Below, piece by piece: positions 24,052 through 37,382 of a DNA stretch of 64,000 nucleotides. The position numbers were made by a program, and so were the translations under genes. Location: NCBI GenBank assembly GCA_013368445.1, contig JAACJO010000007.1:1364001-1428000 (forward strand). The letters run 5' to 3'. The stretch's first letter is position 1. Each line of letters starts with the position of its first letter. The notes beneath the pieces are model-generated. The model was not told the origin of the DNA. It ran no database searches and saw nothing but the letters and a program-made list of their open reading frames with translations. This DNA comes from Leucocoprinus leucothites (taxonomy: Eukaryota; Basidiomycota; Agaricomycetes; Agaricales; Agaricaceae).

Positions 24052-25786
24052 ATGCAAGAAATTAAACAATTTACTGAAAGCCAGCAGGAAGAAATATTCA
24101 CGGTGCAGGTATACATACGCCGCCTCCTTGATCCACCTCCACTCATTGAGTTTTGATGTAGTCCATCTATCCCGAATTTGTGGTAATACCGAGCAAGAAG
24201 AAACCAATTCTCATCCTCAACATTCCAGTGGAACTTCCCAACGCCACGAAACTTAGCTTCACCACCCCAGATGAAATCCGAGTGCAAGAAGATGCCACTA
24301 TGTCGTTCTTTCCCCCGATTACGGTGACCATTACACTACCATCAGAATACCCCGACGAAAAACCAGCCTCCATAGAGCACATCACGGCCAAGACGTCTTG
24401 GCTTTCAGTGCTACAATTAGAACAGCTAGAAGCCCACTTGTTCAGTCTGTGGCAGCCTGGAATTCCCGTGCTTTACGAGTGGCTCGAATCCATCCGCTCT
24501 GGCCAGTTTCTGATTGATATGAGGCTGCTATCGCCAGACAGTCTACTAAGGTACAAGTTCAAAGCAACACAGCCTCGCTTGTCCTCGCTAATCATCCCAA
24601 CAGTTTACAACACCCATCCCCTCGAATACTCATTCTACAGCTCTCAATTTACGCCCGCCAAGTTGAGGCGCAGCAGTTTGCTCAATCTAATCACGACTGT
24701 GCTATCTGCCTCAGCTCTCATAAAGGATCCATATGTATTAAGCTCTCAGGCTGCAATCACATATTCTGTCGGCCGTGCCTAAGCGACTTCTGGGTATCAG
24801 CAATCAATGACGGGGATCCGTCGCGTGTCCGCTGTCCTGATATTGAATGCATTAGGGCGAAGCGAGAAGCAACTGTGGATGACGTTCGTACGGTATTCAA
24901 TATCTCACCGCACATGGAATCTTCTCCTGTGGACTCCGATAAAGGCTTCAAAAACAGCCCAGAGGACCGAGGAATACTGTTCAAGAAGTGGATACAGTTG
25001 AGAGAGCGGCGCGATCTTGCAAGAGGTGGGAGTCATACGAATATAATGCCGCCCGAGTGCTTATCTTACTGACCGTCTTTTAAAGATAAACATGCCACAT
25101 ACTGCCCTGTGTGCCAAGAAGGGATACGCGGGCCGCTGGAAGCGGCAGACGAAACTTCTGGCTGGCATCGTTACAGAATTTGCCAATCCTGCAAGTTCTC
25201 ATTCTGCAAAACATGTAAAAAGGCTTGGCATGGGCCTCAAAACGTCTGTCTGTTGACGCAGGATCAACTTCTCCGTTACGTCAAAGACCCAGAAGAGAAT
25301 TTTGGAGAACCTACTTCTTGGATCAAGGACTTGGAGAATGAATATGGCGCGGAGAATGTGAAGGAACAAGTTGATACCTTTCTTCCTCAATACTTGAAAC
25401 AAAAGGCATCTGCGGTCACTGGGGAAGAACGTGCAACCGATCGGTATTACAACGAATTCATGGAAGAATTAAACTATTATGGACAACCGCAGGTGTGGAA
25501 CAAGCATATCAAAGCTAGCGAGTTATGGATAAGAAGGCATGCCGTTCCTTGTCCGGGGTGTAAGGCACCGACCCTAAGGATCCCGGATTACGGTTGTAAC
25601 ATGGTGAGCATCATATCGATGTTTAGCTTGAGTCCTTTGGGCTGATTCCTCCAGATGCGATGTATTTGCGGTGAAAAGTTTTGCTGGGCGTGTGGTACTA
25701 CCGCAGAGAATCCAAGGCTCACGTGCCCCTGCTATTTCGACTGGGACGACTTACCAATGGCGTGCGACTGCGGGATATGTGCTTGA
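24052..25786 (+). CDS. RWD-RBR E3 ubiquitin-protein ligase (RNF14/Itt1-like)
   Basis: RING-between-RING ligase that passes ubiquitin through a RING2 cysteine. MQEIKQFTESQQEEIFTVQ joins across an intron to SIYPEFVVI, the start of an RWD domain containing ITLPSEYPDEKPASI (about residues 1-130). A 50-nt intron near 24550-24600 then restores the frame into RING1 (HDCAICLSSHKGS, GCNHIFCRPCLSDFW). The IBR follows (YCPVCQEGIRG, CQSCKFSFCKTCKKAWHG). RING2 is CPGCKAPTLRIPDYGCNM/MRCICGEKFCWACG, with the catalytic Cys in Y-G-C. RWD plus RBR is the RNF14 arrangement, linked in other eukaryotes to stalled-ribosome responses. No His ligand is visible near the C-terminal end of RING2, where a Cys-rich tail (TCPCYFDWDD, ACDCGICA) stands instead. 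Confidence 0.88.
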
Positions 25787-27046
25787 TTAACGGACGACGA
25801 TTCGATCGATTCATTGAGCTCGATGACATTGTGCAGCCCGGCCGATGTTGCAATGGCAGAGAAGAATGTGGGCATTGTCCTGTTTTCACCCGGTTTGTAA
25901 TAAATTCGGCCGCGGTGTCGATCCTGCTGCTGTGCCCACGCGAAAGCCGTAGGATTCAGAGGCCCCGTCACATACACTGGGGCTCAATCACGGATAACCT
26001 CTCACCGATCCATTTGGACCCACTTGTAGAACCAAGATCCCATGAACCCCACGGAAGCGCAGGGTACTGATACCCCAGGTACACATTCTTTTTACCCACT
26101 CAGCGCCAAACTCCGTTACGCACAGGACCGCGGTGGGAAGCGGAGTCATATTTTCATCCAATTCGAAGCTTGAGGTCGACCAGGACAATCAGAGTTTAGC
26201 TATTCCTATTGTTCATGGGTACATGTAAATAACGCCAGTCATCGCATCGCCTTTCGGAGGCGAGCCTTCCCATTTTATCAAGAGGTTCGGTTGAATAGTA
26301 GTCACATTCGTCTTCCAGCGACATCAAGTTTATCTTCGAAGGAATTCTTCGGCCCTACAGGGAGCACGACGCCCTCCACCCCCCGTGTGGTTTTGGCAAC
26401 AGTGGCAATAGGGGATCTCAAACCTGGCTCCCTACTTCATGTCGAGACCAAGAGTGTGGGTGAGGGTGCCGTAGCACCGGGAGGGAACAGAACTTTCTAA
26501 TGGGATAACTGGCTTCAGACATTTACGGTGAGCATTGTGGCCGGGCAATGCATACTACTCGAGCACTGGATTATACAGATACTAAGGAAGAGGAGATAAA
26601 AATAGTGTGATGTTTTTTTTTTTGTTAAAGTAGGCGCGGCCTGTGGGGATTATGATTAAAGACGATTTCTAATTCACGTCGATTATCTTTTCTGGTGATC
26701 CCAATTATTAAGCTTCAAGTCTAGCTTAGTTCATACATATCTCACAACTGCATATAGACAGTCCAGCATAGTTCGATCTCCATGACCACACCGTTACCGG
26801 TAGAGTCTGAGGTTTCTGGGATTAAGGACTTCCAACATTATGTCGTTGGCAAGTACTGTTGATAGGACTCAAGGTATCCGGCGTGGAAGAATAATACTGT
26901 TTGGCGATGTACATCTGTAGCGGGTTAACAGACGAAACAAGGGATATATAATACAGATAGCAATACAACACTCGATAGCAAACAACAGAGTCATGAACAC
27001 TAATGCACAGATCAGACCTACGCCACAGCATTCAACGCTGCAGTGT
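25787..27046. other. Convergent 3' flanks, RBR ligase / MCM3
   Basis: 1.26 kb between convergent stops. Only short random frames are seen, with no repeat or RNA gene. A 12-base T run lies at about 26615. It is probably two 3' UTRs plus spacer. Confidence 0.45.
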
Positions 27047-29768
<2,722 letters not shown>

Positions 29769-30763
29769 GACCAAGGGATTGGATGTGAAATGATTTAAGA
29801 GAGGGAAATGGATTCGAGGTCACGCTCTCATTAATGCGTCAACATCGACAACTATGTCAAAGCATGGCCAAGCAGAATGGGAGCGTGATAACCGGATGCT
29901 ATTGACCATCAGATCACCTCAATCCATGTTCATCGTGCGCCTTGTGCTGTCCCACGCAGCATCGGATCTGTTGCTATGGGCTTTTGTAGGCCACTGTGAA
30001 ATTTGACTTTGACCCTCCCCTTGAGAAGCCAAGCGCCTCCTGGTGAACGTCGTAATGGCTAGAGTCAACTCTGGTCCATTTCTTTGTGCTCTGGGCTTGA
30101 GAAAAAACCTCCATTCTGGGCACACGTCTCGTCATAGCCCGTTGGAGACCGCTTAGGGGTCGACTTTCTTGGTTATCCCTTGCTATCCCCAATCATCATC
30201 TTCCGAGCCATTTGTCGTCTTCTGACAGCTTGCCTCCTGGTCCGAAGATAAGCGATTGAGGCACACAACAATTCCTATATTTGCTTTTCCGGCCTCCTCT
30301 TTTAGACTTGTCTTCAAAAAACACTGTTCACATGCAAAACTCACGATGAAAGTATTCTCAAAAGGAATGTGTTACCGAAGCATTGCTAAGCATGCTCTTG
30401 TCAACCCAAACGCACTTAGAGACCAGCTGACGACCTGGGTCGCACCGATGTCGGGTAAATACAGAGAGCCCCAAGGGCGCCTCTCGTAATTCTGGGCAAG
30501 AAATAAGGTACAGATTTTGATGGATGGTAAACACTCAAGAGAGTAGGGGAGGGTGAGCAATAAAATAGGAATGGTAGGGCATGAAAGAGGTCCATGACGT
30601 AGCAGAAACTAAGAAAAAAAATTCGGAAAAGGTTGAGCGGCTTGTGCCCATTAACCTTAAAAAGTAATTAGCAAACGTTGAATGAGCGGGGAAAAGAGCT
30701 GTATGAACCTGCTCAGATTCCCCTCCAGTCCGAATTTTCCATGCACATCGTTCTCTCCACTCT
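29769..30763. other. Intergene upstream of MCM3
   Basis: About 1 kb between the MCM3 start and the end of the repeat-peptide gene. The first 150 bp next to 29768 should be the MCM3 promoter; I see no perfect ACGCGT box. Bases 30713-30763 hold an in-frame remnant of the peptide gene past its stop. No other gene is seen. Confidence 0.45.
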
Positions 30764-31171
30764 TCAATCCGAGTTACCGCGGACTTCACTCCTTCTCCAG
30801 TCCGCGTTGCCTCTAGCCTCAGCAGGAGCACTCATATCAGACCGTCTCCAGTCAGGACTATTGCGAGCTTCGGCTTCTGACCGTCTCCAGTCAGGACTAC
30901 CGGCTTCTGAACGCCTCCAGTCGGGACTACCGCGAGCTCCGACTTCCGACCGCCTCCAATCAGAGTTTGTTCTCCGCCAATCGCTGTTGGTTCTTCTCCA
31001 GTCACTATTTGTCCTACGCCAGTCAGGGCTATTGGCAACGGCGGCAGCAGGCTCAGCGACCTTACGACAGCGATAAATCAGCATGCCTAAGTGACTTACA
31101 ACTGGATGACATACCGGAAGGGCTGAAGCAGAAGCAGCGAGGAACAGTGAAAGGAAAACAGCAAGCTGCAT
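30764..31171 (-). CDS. Kex2-type repeat peptide precursor (DWRR repeats)
   Basis: Secreted precursor of tandem short peptides. A signal peptide (MQLAVFLSLFLAASASA) is split from the repeats by a likely in-frame 54-nt intron (31061-31114: donor GTATGT, branch CTGAT, acceptor TAAG). The spliced product is 117 residues. After VAEPAAAVA come eight units ending D-W-R-R: NSPDW, three identical TNSDW, SEVGARGSPDW, SEAGSPDW, SEAEARNSPDW and SDMSAPAEARGNADW. A ninth, SEVRGNSD, is cut by TGA in place of TGG. Arg-Arg is a Kex2 site, and EA-rich spacers resemble alpha-factor spacers trimmed by Ste13. Dibasic repeats after a signal peptide define the KEP class, which includes mating pheromones, repellents and dikaritin-type ribosomal peptides. 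Product and function are unknown, and no tailoring enzyme is seen nearby. Confidence 0.82.
   Translation of the reverse strand: MQLAVFLSLFLAASASALPVCHPVVSHLGMLIYRCRKVAEPAAAVANSPDWRRTNSDWRRTNSDWRRTNSDWRRSEVGARGSPDWRRSEAGSPDWRRSEAEARNSPDWRRSDMSAPAEARGNADWRRSEVRGNSD
30770..31033 (-). repeat. Tandem peptide-coding repeat (DWRR units)
   Basis: Degenerate DNA tandem repeat inside the precursor gene. The first units are 21-nt (seven codons, TNSDWRR) and later ones 30-51 nt. Every unit keeps Asp-Trp-Arg-Arg while synonymous codons vary (AGA/AGG/CGG/CGT for Arg), which points to selection on the peptide rather than very recent DNA slippage. Confidence 0.85.
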
Positions 31172-32588
31172 GCCTAAAGGCTAATAATGTACAAGAGGAA
31201 GGGGTTGTGAAGGGAAAACCCAGGGTCTGGTTTGCTTTTATGCGTTTCCGCAGATTTGGCAAGACGGGTATAAACGCAAACCATGTGTGAGGATTCGGGA
31301 AAGGAATGTCTACCCGCCTTTCCGCATGCAGTATCCAGAGTACCATGTCATCTAGGTTCACGTGGAATCTAATTCAGGTATCGGTCCGTGACATGGAGAT
31401 TTCGTCTTGGGTCAAGATCGTCATGCCTGTAACTCAATTTCTCCACCTTCTTGCCGAAATTTGCTTGATAGGGTCTACGGATGAGCACTGAGCAACGCAT
31501 GTTTTTCCGTGCATCAAACAACCTTTCGGTGTGATTTCTCGGAATGTTGCTATCATCTGTCTGCGGCATAAGGAGGGACGAATTGGGGACTATTTTAACT
31601 ATAGCATTCGTTCCTGACCAATCTGGTGCTTCTTTACCACATCATTGGTACCTTGAGACCACTGGGACTGGGCCAGGTGTTCGCACCCCACGCTGTGTAA
31701 GCTTGGACCGAATGAAGTCTTGTCGCGCTTATAATTGCGTGCGGCTATTGAAATGGTTCTCCTTGGGGTCTGGTATGATGTGTGCCTTGGATGAAGGTCC
31801 AGATCAAACATATAATGGTCGATTTTGCTTAACTCGACTAACCTTCCTGCTCCTATTTGTTCCCACACGAAGGGCTCACCGACGCCCGAAGGTCCTCCCA
31901 ACCCTTTGGTCGAACTTCATCCTTGGGATTTGCGCGTGGAATCAGATGGGTCTGATTGAGCTGCGCAAACTTTTTTTCTGAATATGGGGCAATCTGATGA
32001 CATCGCTTCCAGATTAAGAAGTGCCTGTTGACAAGCGGGGTTGTAAGAAAGAGCAGAAAATGAAATTTTGTTCGTGACATACCTGTTTTGGGTACATGAT
32101 TTCCACAACGATCAATCAACTCGATCATACCAGGTCAATTCGTCCCTTCATCGGGGTAATTATGTCCAGGATCTGCTCGGCATGAGCTGGCATGAAACAT
32201 TGTGAGAGGACAAATCTTTGAATAACCCTGAATAGCCCCATACCAACCAAACGCATTTCAACAACTTTCCGGTAATCGGAACTTGAAAGCTTCTCATGAG
32301 TCATTCACGACCCGCACTGAAGGACTGAGGTGCTCGAAATAAGTGGGTTATACTTGGTGGATATGTAGGTGGTTGGTACGAACGAGGCCTTAGGCCTTAA
32401 GGCGGGGTAGCTGGTGGCTCAGTGTTAATAAACAAATACCTCTGACCAACCTCAAAATGCTCAGTTGGTGTTTATGTTAGTGATGTGTGATCACATTGCT
32501 CAGTGTTTTGTATGCGTTTCTGATGAAGTGACGTGCCGGTGATGTCATGAACATTATGATGATGTATCGTACAATTAGGGGAAGGCGT
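31172..32588. other. Intergene upstream of the repeat peptide gene
   Basis: 1.4 kb. The part next to 31171 should hold the peptide-gene promoter. On the minus strand it has ATAAAAG (about 31235-31242) and TTTATAC (about 31268-31274), both plausible TATA elements. A 61-codon ATG frame at 31306-31491 (+) has no recognisable feature. No methyltransferase, oxidase or protease gene is visible. Confidence 0.45.
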
Positions 32589-34663
32589 TTAATCCTATAG
32601 GCATTCGGCGTCATTAGCATCCCAAGCAATTTAGAGATTATGGCTCACCCATAGCTTGATAAGACCGTCCCATGAAGCCGTGATAACTTTGGACTGCGTG
32701 GATGGTGAGCGTTGATGCGTGATTAATTCACAAAAAAAGGCTCACTGTATCATGTGGCAACCACTCATGAGCGATGCAAACCTTGGAATGTGCCTTCAGG
32801 CGTGACTTGATGCGGCCAGTCTTCCAGTCCCAAAAGACGACATTTCCTTCCCCATCACCGCTGCTTATCCACTTTCCGTCAGGGGAGAACCCAACCTGAC
32901 ACGCGTATCCAGCGACGGAATGACCTGCGAACCGCTTCTTACGATTCTGACGAAAGTTATCCGTGCTATAAACGAGTATTTGGTTATCAAGCGATTGGGC
33001 AGCGAAGTACTTCTCTGCCGGATGACAGTCAGATGATAGATAGTTATAAGAGAGGCTCATGACCTACTTGAAGGGTGCAGAGTCACAGAGGGCATTGAGT
33101 GCATGTGCGGCTCAGCAATATACTTGATGACAACGGGAATATCGAAGTCCCATGCACGAATAGTCTTGTCATCTGAAGTGGTGACGAACCGCCGGTTCTC
33201 GTCCACGAAGGTAATGGTGTTGACAGGTCCAAGATGTTGGTCGTACTCTTGCGTGATTTCGCCGGAGTTAATGTCATACTGTCGGTTTGTAAGTGTGTGG
33301 AATGACTTCGGCAAAATTCGCGGACAGACCTGTATAATTTTCTTGTCTGACATTCCGGCAAGGAAGATGTGTTGTTTGTCCTCGTCTGGGTGGAAGCGTA
33401 CGACGTAGGGTATCTTCCCGTTACTAAAGCGCTGCAAACACTGTCCTGTTTCGGTGTCCCATAGCTTCATTTGACGATCATAACCACAAGAAAGGAACCT
33501 GCGACCGTCATTCGAGAAGCAGATGTCCTTGACAGCTTTGACGTGGCCGTGAAATGTTCGTAGGCAGTTTCCGTGCGTATAGATATCCCAAAGCTGAAGA
33601 GATGTTATATATATAAGACAGGCACAAAGAGCGGAATACAGCATACGTGCCTTGATTTTTGTGTCCATAGAACCACTGAGAAAGAGGTGACCTGTTTCCG
33701 GGAACGTTCGAATTACAGAGACACCCTGGGTATGTCCCGTCCAGGTATGAATACAGACCTTCGGGATGAAACAGTCCTGCGAGCCTGCTTCTTGTGACAG
33801 TTGGGGTGCGTCTGCGAGTGGGGGAGACATGTATGTTCTCCCTTGGTAGTCGGTCAGGGAAGTACCATGGAACACAGAGCTTTCTTGCCCGACTGCCCCC
33901 TTCTTGGGTTTCGCCTTCTTGATAGTATGCTCGAGTTCCTCTTCCTCCTCCTCTTCCTCTTCGTCATCTTCAGCGCCAATTCCTGCTAGGAAGTCGACTT
34001 GATTGTCTTCGCCCTTCCATGATGCCCAGGGTCCAACATAGGCACCCTCGCCGTCCACAACTTCAAGGTCTCCCTTATTCTCCCGTTTGCGTTTGAGCTT
34101 CTTGCGTTCATCCCTCGATGCTCTGAGAGTATCTATTGTCTGGAAATTGTTGGCTTTTGCATCTTCTATGGATCCAAGAATGGCCGGTGCGTTGGGATCA
34201 ACAGAAGGGTTTGCTGAATACCCAAGGATAGAGTGGGTCAAATGTTGTGCTCGAAAAGCATGTTCAGACATAGATTGTTCTTCTACATGACCAGCAAGTG
34301 CATTCTGGTTAAGGAAGCGATTGCGGTCACCAAATGGGTTTTCTGGCCCTTGAAGGGGCAGCATCATGTCTTGGTAGGGGATATTCACGTTCATCTGTGT
34401 ATCAGTTGGTCTCGTCACAAGAGAGGTCATTTTCAGAGGATCCTGCGGCGCTTGTAAGGTATCTAGTCTTAACCTTAGTGCAACATTGCACTCACCTCCG
34501 CCAGGACATGTGGTGCAGAGTCTGTTGTTGCAGCACTGGATTCCATTGATTCGTCGACGCGAAGTTTTTTGTTCATGTGTAGAGAAGAGATTCCAAATGC
34601 ATCCTTTGCAACAGATGCAGTGATTTCGGCGTCATCGGAGGAGTAGTCGAGGGGGAGAGCCAT
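32589..34663 (-). CDS. PRP17: Pre-mRNA splicing factor PRP17 (CDC40)
   Basis: WD40 protein of the spliceosome needed for the second transesterification step. The first exon ([20 protein letters not shown]) and the next ([40 protein letters not shown]) match the family N-terminus. [13 protein letters not shown] is the diagnostic block before the propeller, followed by an acidic run near residues 215-225. WD repeats follow: [60 protein letters not shown] and [21 protein letters not shown]. The last repeat reads [18 protein letters not shown]. Its final Asp and stop appear to lie on a separate exon (GAT TAA) after a 54-nt intron ending CTATAG; reading through instead gives a slightly different end at 32631. 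About 590 residues. Confidence 0.93.
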
Positions 34664-34856
34664 GTTGCGTTGAGGATGGAGTATTAGCACAATCCAGTCC
34701 TTGTTTAGAATGTGTAACTCAGTTGACTCAACTCGGTCACAGAACTTCCAGATCGGGAAGGAGCAAGATGGCGTGACAGTCTCTGGGCTCATTGCAGTGT
34801 CGGGAGAGCGCCGCAACTTAACCTCTGTGTCATGATTTCGTGATTTATCCTTCCCC
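34664..34856. promoter_or_regulatory. Divergent promoter PRP17 / MYB-zinc finger gene
   Basis: 193 bp between start codons. It contains GTTGACTCAACTC, with a TGACTCA (AP-1/Gcn4-like) core near 34730. Both genes must use this interval as their promoter. Confidence 0.45.
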
Positions 34857-37382
34857 ATGGCAGAGAGAAACGTTGGTCGACCATGGACTGAACACGAAGG
34901 TCATCTCTTTACCCCATTCCATCCTCTTCTGCTGATTTTTTCTTCTCAGATGAATTACTCAAGGAAGCTGTTGCAAAGCATGGGGAGCACGACAACTGGA
35001 AAAACATTGCGCTTTGTATCCCAGGCAGAACTAACAAGGCGTGCAGAAAGGTAACATCCTACTCATACAAGGTGTTCCCAGAAGCTTAATCCCTCGTCAA
35101 GCGCTGGTTACACTCCCTTTCTCCGGACATTAAGAAGTCGGCTTGGACCTCAGAAGAAGACAAATTACTCCTGGATCTCTACGAACAATATGGCGCCAAA
35201 TGGTCGACAATTGCCCGTTCAATAGCGGGGAGGACCGACGACGCATGTTCAAAACGCTATAGGGAAGCGCTTGATCCGAGCCTCAAAAAGGATGAGTGGA
35301 CACCAGAGGAGGACGCCAAACTCCTCGAGGTCTTTGGGCGTATTGGCGGAAAATGGGGCCAAATCGGTCAAGAAATGCAACGTAGCGGGCTTGGGTGCAG
35401 GAACAGGTGATTATGTTAGGAAGCACTGCGGATCCAGTTTCTTACTTGGTTTCTAGATGGAGGCTCCTGGAGAGAAAAAAGGCGGCGGCGTTAAGAGCAA
35501 ATGGCCAGATGCCCGTCTCAAACAGCGCTCTCAACAACCCATCCAGCAGCTCTTCTAGTTCTCCCTCGATTAACTTGCACGCCAATGCAACCTTGAGCCC
35601 CTCGGATCCAGCCCAACCGTTACCCTCCCCAGCAATGAGTCAACCGACTTTGTCTCCTGTGCAAGTACCCCACCCACTACCACCTCCAGTTTCCGAGGAC
35701 GTGCCACCGCTAGGGAGCCAACCGACGGAACCTGCACAATCACAACCCGACCCTGGCTTTGATCTATGGCCACCATACTATCCACCGGAATCCTACCCTA
35801 TACCCGGCTCTTCCCTCAGCCCTTCGCACTCCTTCCGAGTACCTTCGCCGGATATTGTTTCCGTTTCACCTTATGTTGCACCATTCCAGTTCTCTTCTTC
35901 TTCGCTCAGTACGGCACTCTCTGCGCCTCCACAGCTTCATCGTCCCTTACCACCGGTCTCGAATGAGCCGCCATTAATGGAGATGCAACCCGAAACTGAG
36001 TTTCCACCGTCAATGGACGATTCCTTGATTGTGGACCGGAACGATGACTACGAGAATCCGATGTCGCTGGACGACCCGCCTGCTCCAGTTACCGGTGAAG
36101 CAATTCCTGCAATTGAACATTTCCCTGCTTCTCTTTTTCCGCCGGCTTTCACATCTCTTTTGCAACCACCAACATCTCGCAATGTACAACACTCATCAAT
36201 GCCCATTTCTCCTATCTCCCATTCAGACGATATTCCTATTCACTTTGACCCACTGCATGAATTCTGGAAATCACCAACGGGTACTCTTTCTGACCTTCTT
36301 GTCCCGTTGCTTGATCATTCCCCTCAGTCCAACTCGGACAATACTCTTCTTGCAGATCCCGGATATGAGGACCTATCATCTGCGACGTCAACCCCATTTT
36401 CCATCGCCCCTTCTGTATCCCCCATCTCTAGTCCCAATGTCTCCTCACCGGTGGATCTGCCTGGGATTGAACAATCAGCCGCTTCAACAGGCTCGCTATT
36501 ATTTTCGACCTCTAGGGAACCAGCGCGTCCCTATGTTCCGCCATCACGAGCTCGTAGGCCAACGTCCGCCACTAAGAAGCTACTCAAGCCTGGCACTCCA
36601 ATGAGGCTTTCATCTTCTCTTCCATTGACCGCAGAGTAAGTTATCGGACTCAATTTGCACCGTTGGATACATAACATGATATCTGTTCAGTCCTTCTATC
36701 AAACCCTACGCCTGCGGAACAGACACATGCTGGCCCAAGGATGCGTCGACAAGTCAATCATGTTTCATGACATCAAAAGAGCTCTTTGATCATAACAAGA
36801 ACGAGCATAGTGACGAACCATATACCGAGAAACCGTTCCGTTGTGCTCTTGCGGGCTGTGGCAAATCCTGGAAGGTGCGTTGGTCAAATCATCAGTAGAC
36901 CAAACTAAAATTAGTTTTGAATTCCCATAGTCAATTAATGGTCTTCAATATCACCTTCAGATGTAGGTCGAATCAACCTTGATCAACAAAAACAAATTTC
37001 TGATCCTGTCATTTCCCTTACTGCAACAGATCAACGGCACATTTCCGCACAGCGTTGTCAACGAGGTTTTCTAGTCAATCACTCAACGAGGAAAATGGCT
37101 CTGGAACTGATCCCGAAGCTGATGACAGAGAACGAGATTTTGTCTGTCCGGTGACTGATTGTTTCAAGGCATACAAGCATTCAAGTGGATTGAGATACCA
37201 CATGAAACATGTCCGTTCATCTGTGCCTATTCTGGCTTGTACTGACCAATGCTTTGCTGCCTATTTAGGGACATCCCCAGAATCTGCCGGCACAGTTGAC
37301 GGAGGTTCCTCCGGCGCTCGCTCGCCAAATTCCGACCAAGACGAGGCGAATGCGCCGAAAGGCTCGTTCCGAGGAACTATGA
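34857..37382 (+). CDS. Three-repeat MYB protein fused to C2H2 zinc fingers
   Basis: Putative transcription factor. Spliced exons give three MYB/SANT repeats: R1 (RPWTEHEDELLKEAVAKHG, then DNWKNIALCIPGRTNKACRK), R2 (SAWTSEEDKLLLDLYEQYG, KWSTIARSIAGRTDDACSKR) and R3 (DEWTPEEDAKLLEVFGRIG, KWGQIGQEMQRSGLGCRNRW), about residues 8-165. A single long exon encodes some 400 Ser/Pro-rich residues. Four further exons join in frame to three zinc fingers: KPYACGTDTCWPKD with FDHNKNEH; CALAGCGKSWKSINGLQYHLQ; and CPVTDCFKAYKHSSGLRYHMKH. The last exon enters through a GTCCGT-donor intron as GHPQNLPAQLTEVPPALARQ and ends in a basic tail (RRMRRKARSEEL). That ending and the spacing resemble Sfp1-type fungal zinc-finger proteins. 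About 700 residues. The continuous long exon argues for a true fusion, not two genes. Confidence 0.8.

Noticed and set aside
29769..29774. Two-codon N-terminal extension of MCM3
   Set aside because: It would need a TTG start; the ATG at 29768 fits.
30667..30765. Alternative last intron in the peptide gene giving a different C-terminus
   Set aside because: A GTAACT donor and GAGCAG acceptor exist, but the skipped stretch still encodes an N-S-D-W copy, so loss by a stop codon is simpler. Kept only as a caveat.
30678..31076. 132-codon frame on the plus strand with repeated LQSGL-type units
   Set aside because: It is the antisense shadow of the DWRR repeats. It lacks a signal peptide, and the minus-strand reading has the signal peptide, intron and conserved dibasic sites.
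32370..32410. Short palindromes around GCCTTAAGGC
   Set aside because: Only about 10 bp, with no partner or flanking duplication. Likely chance.
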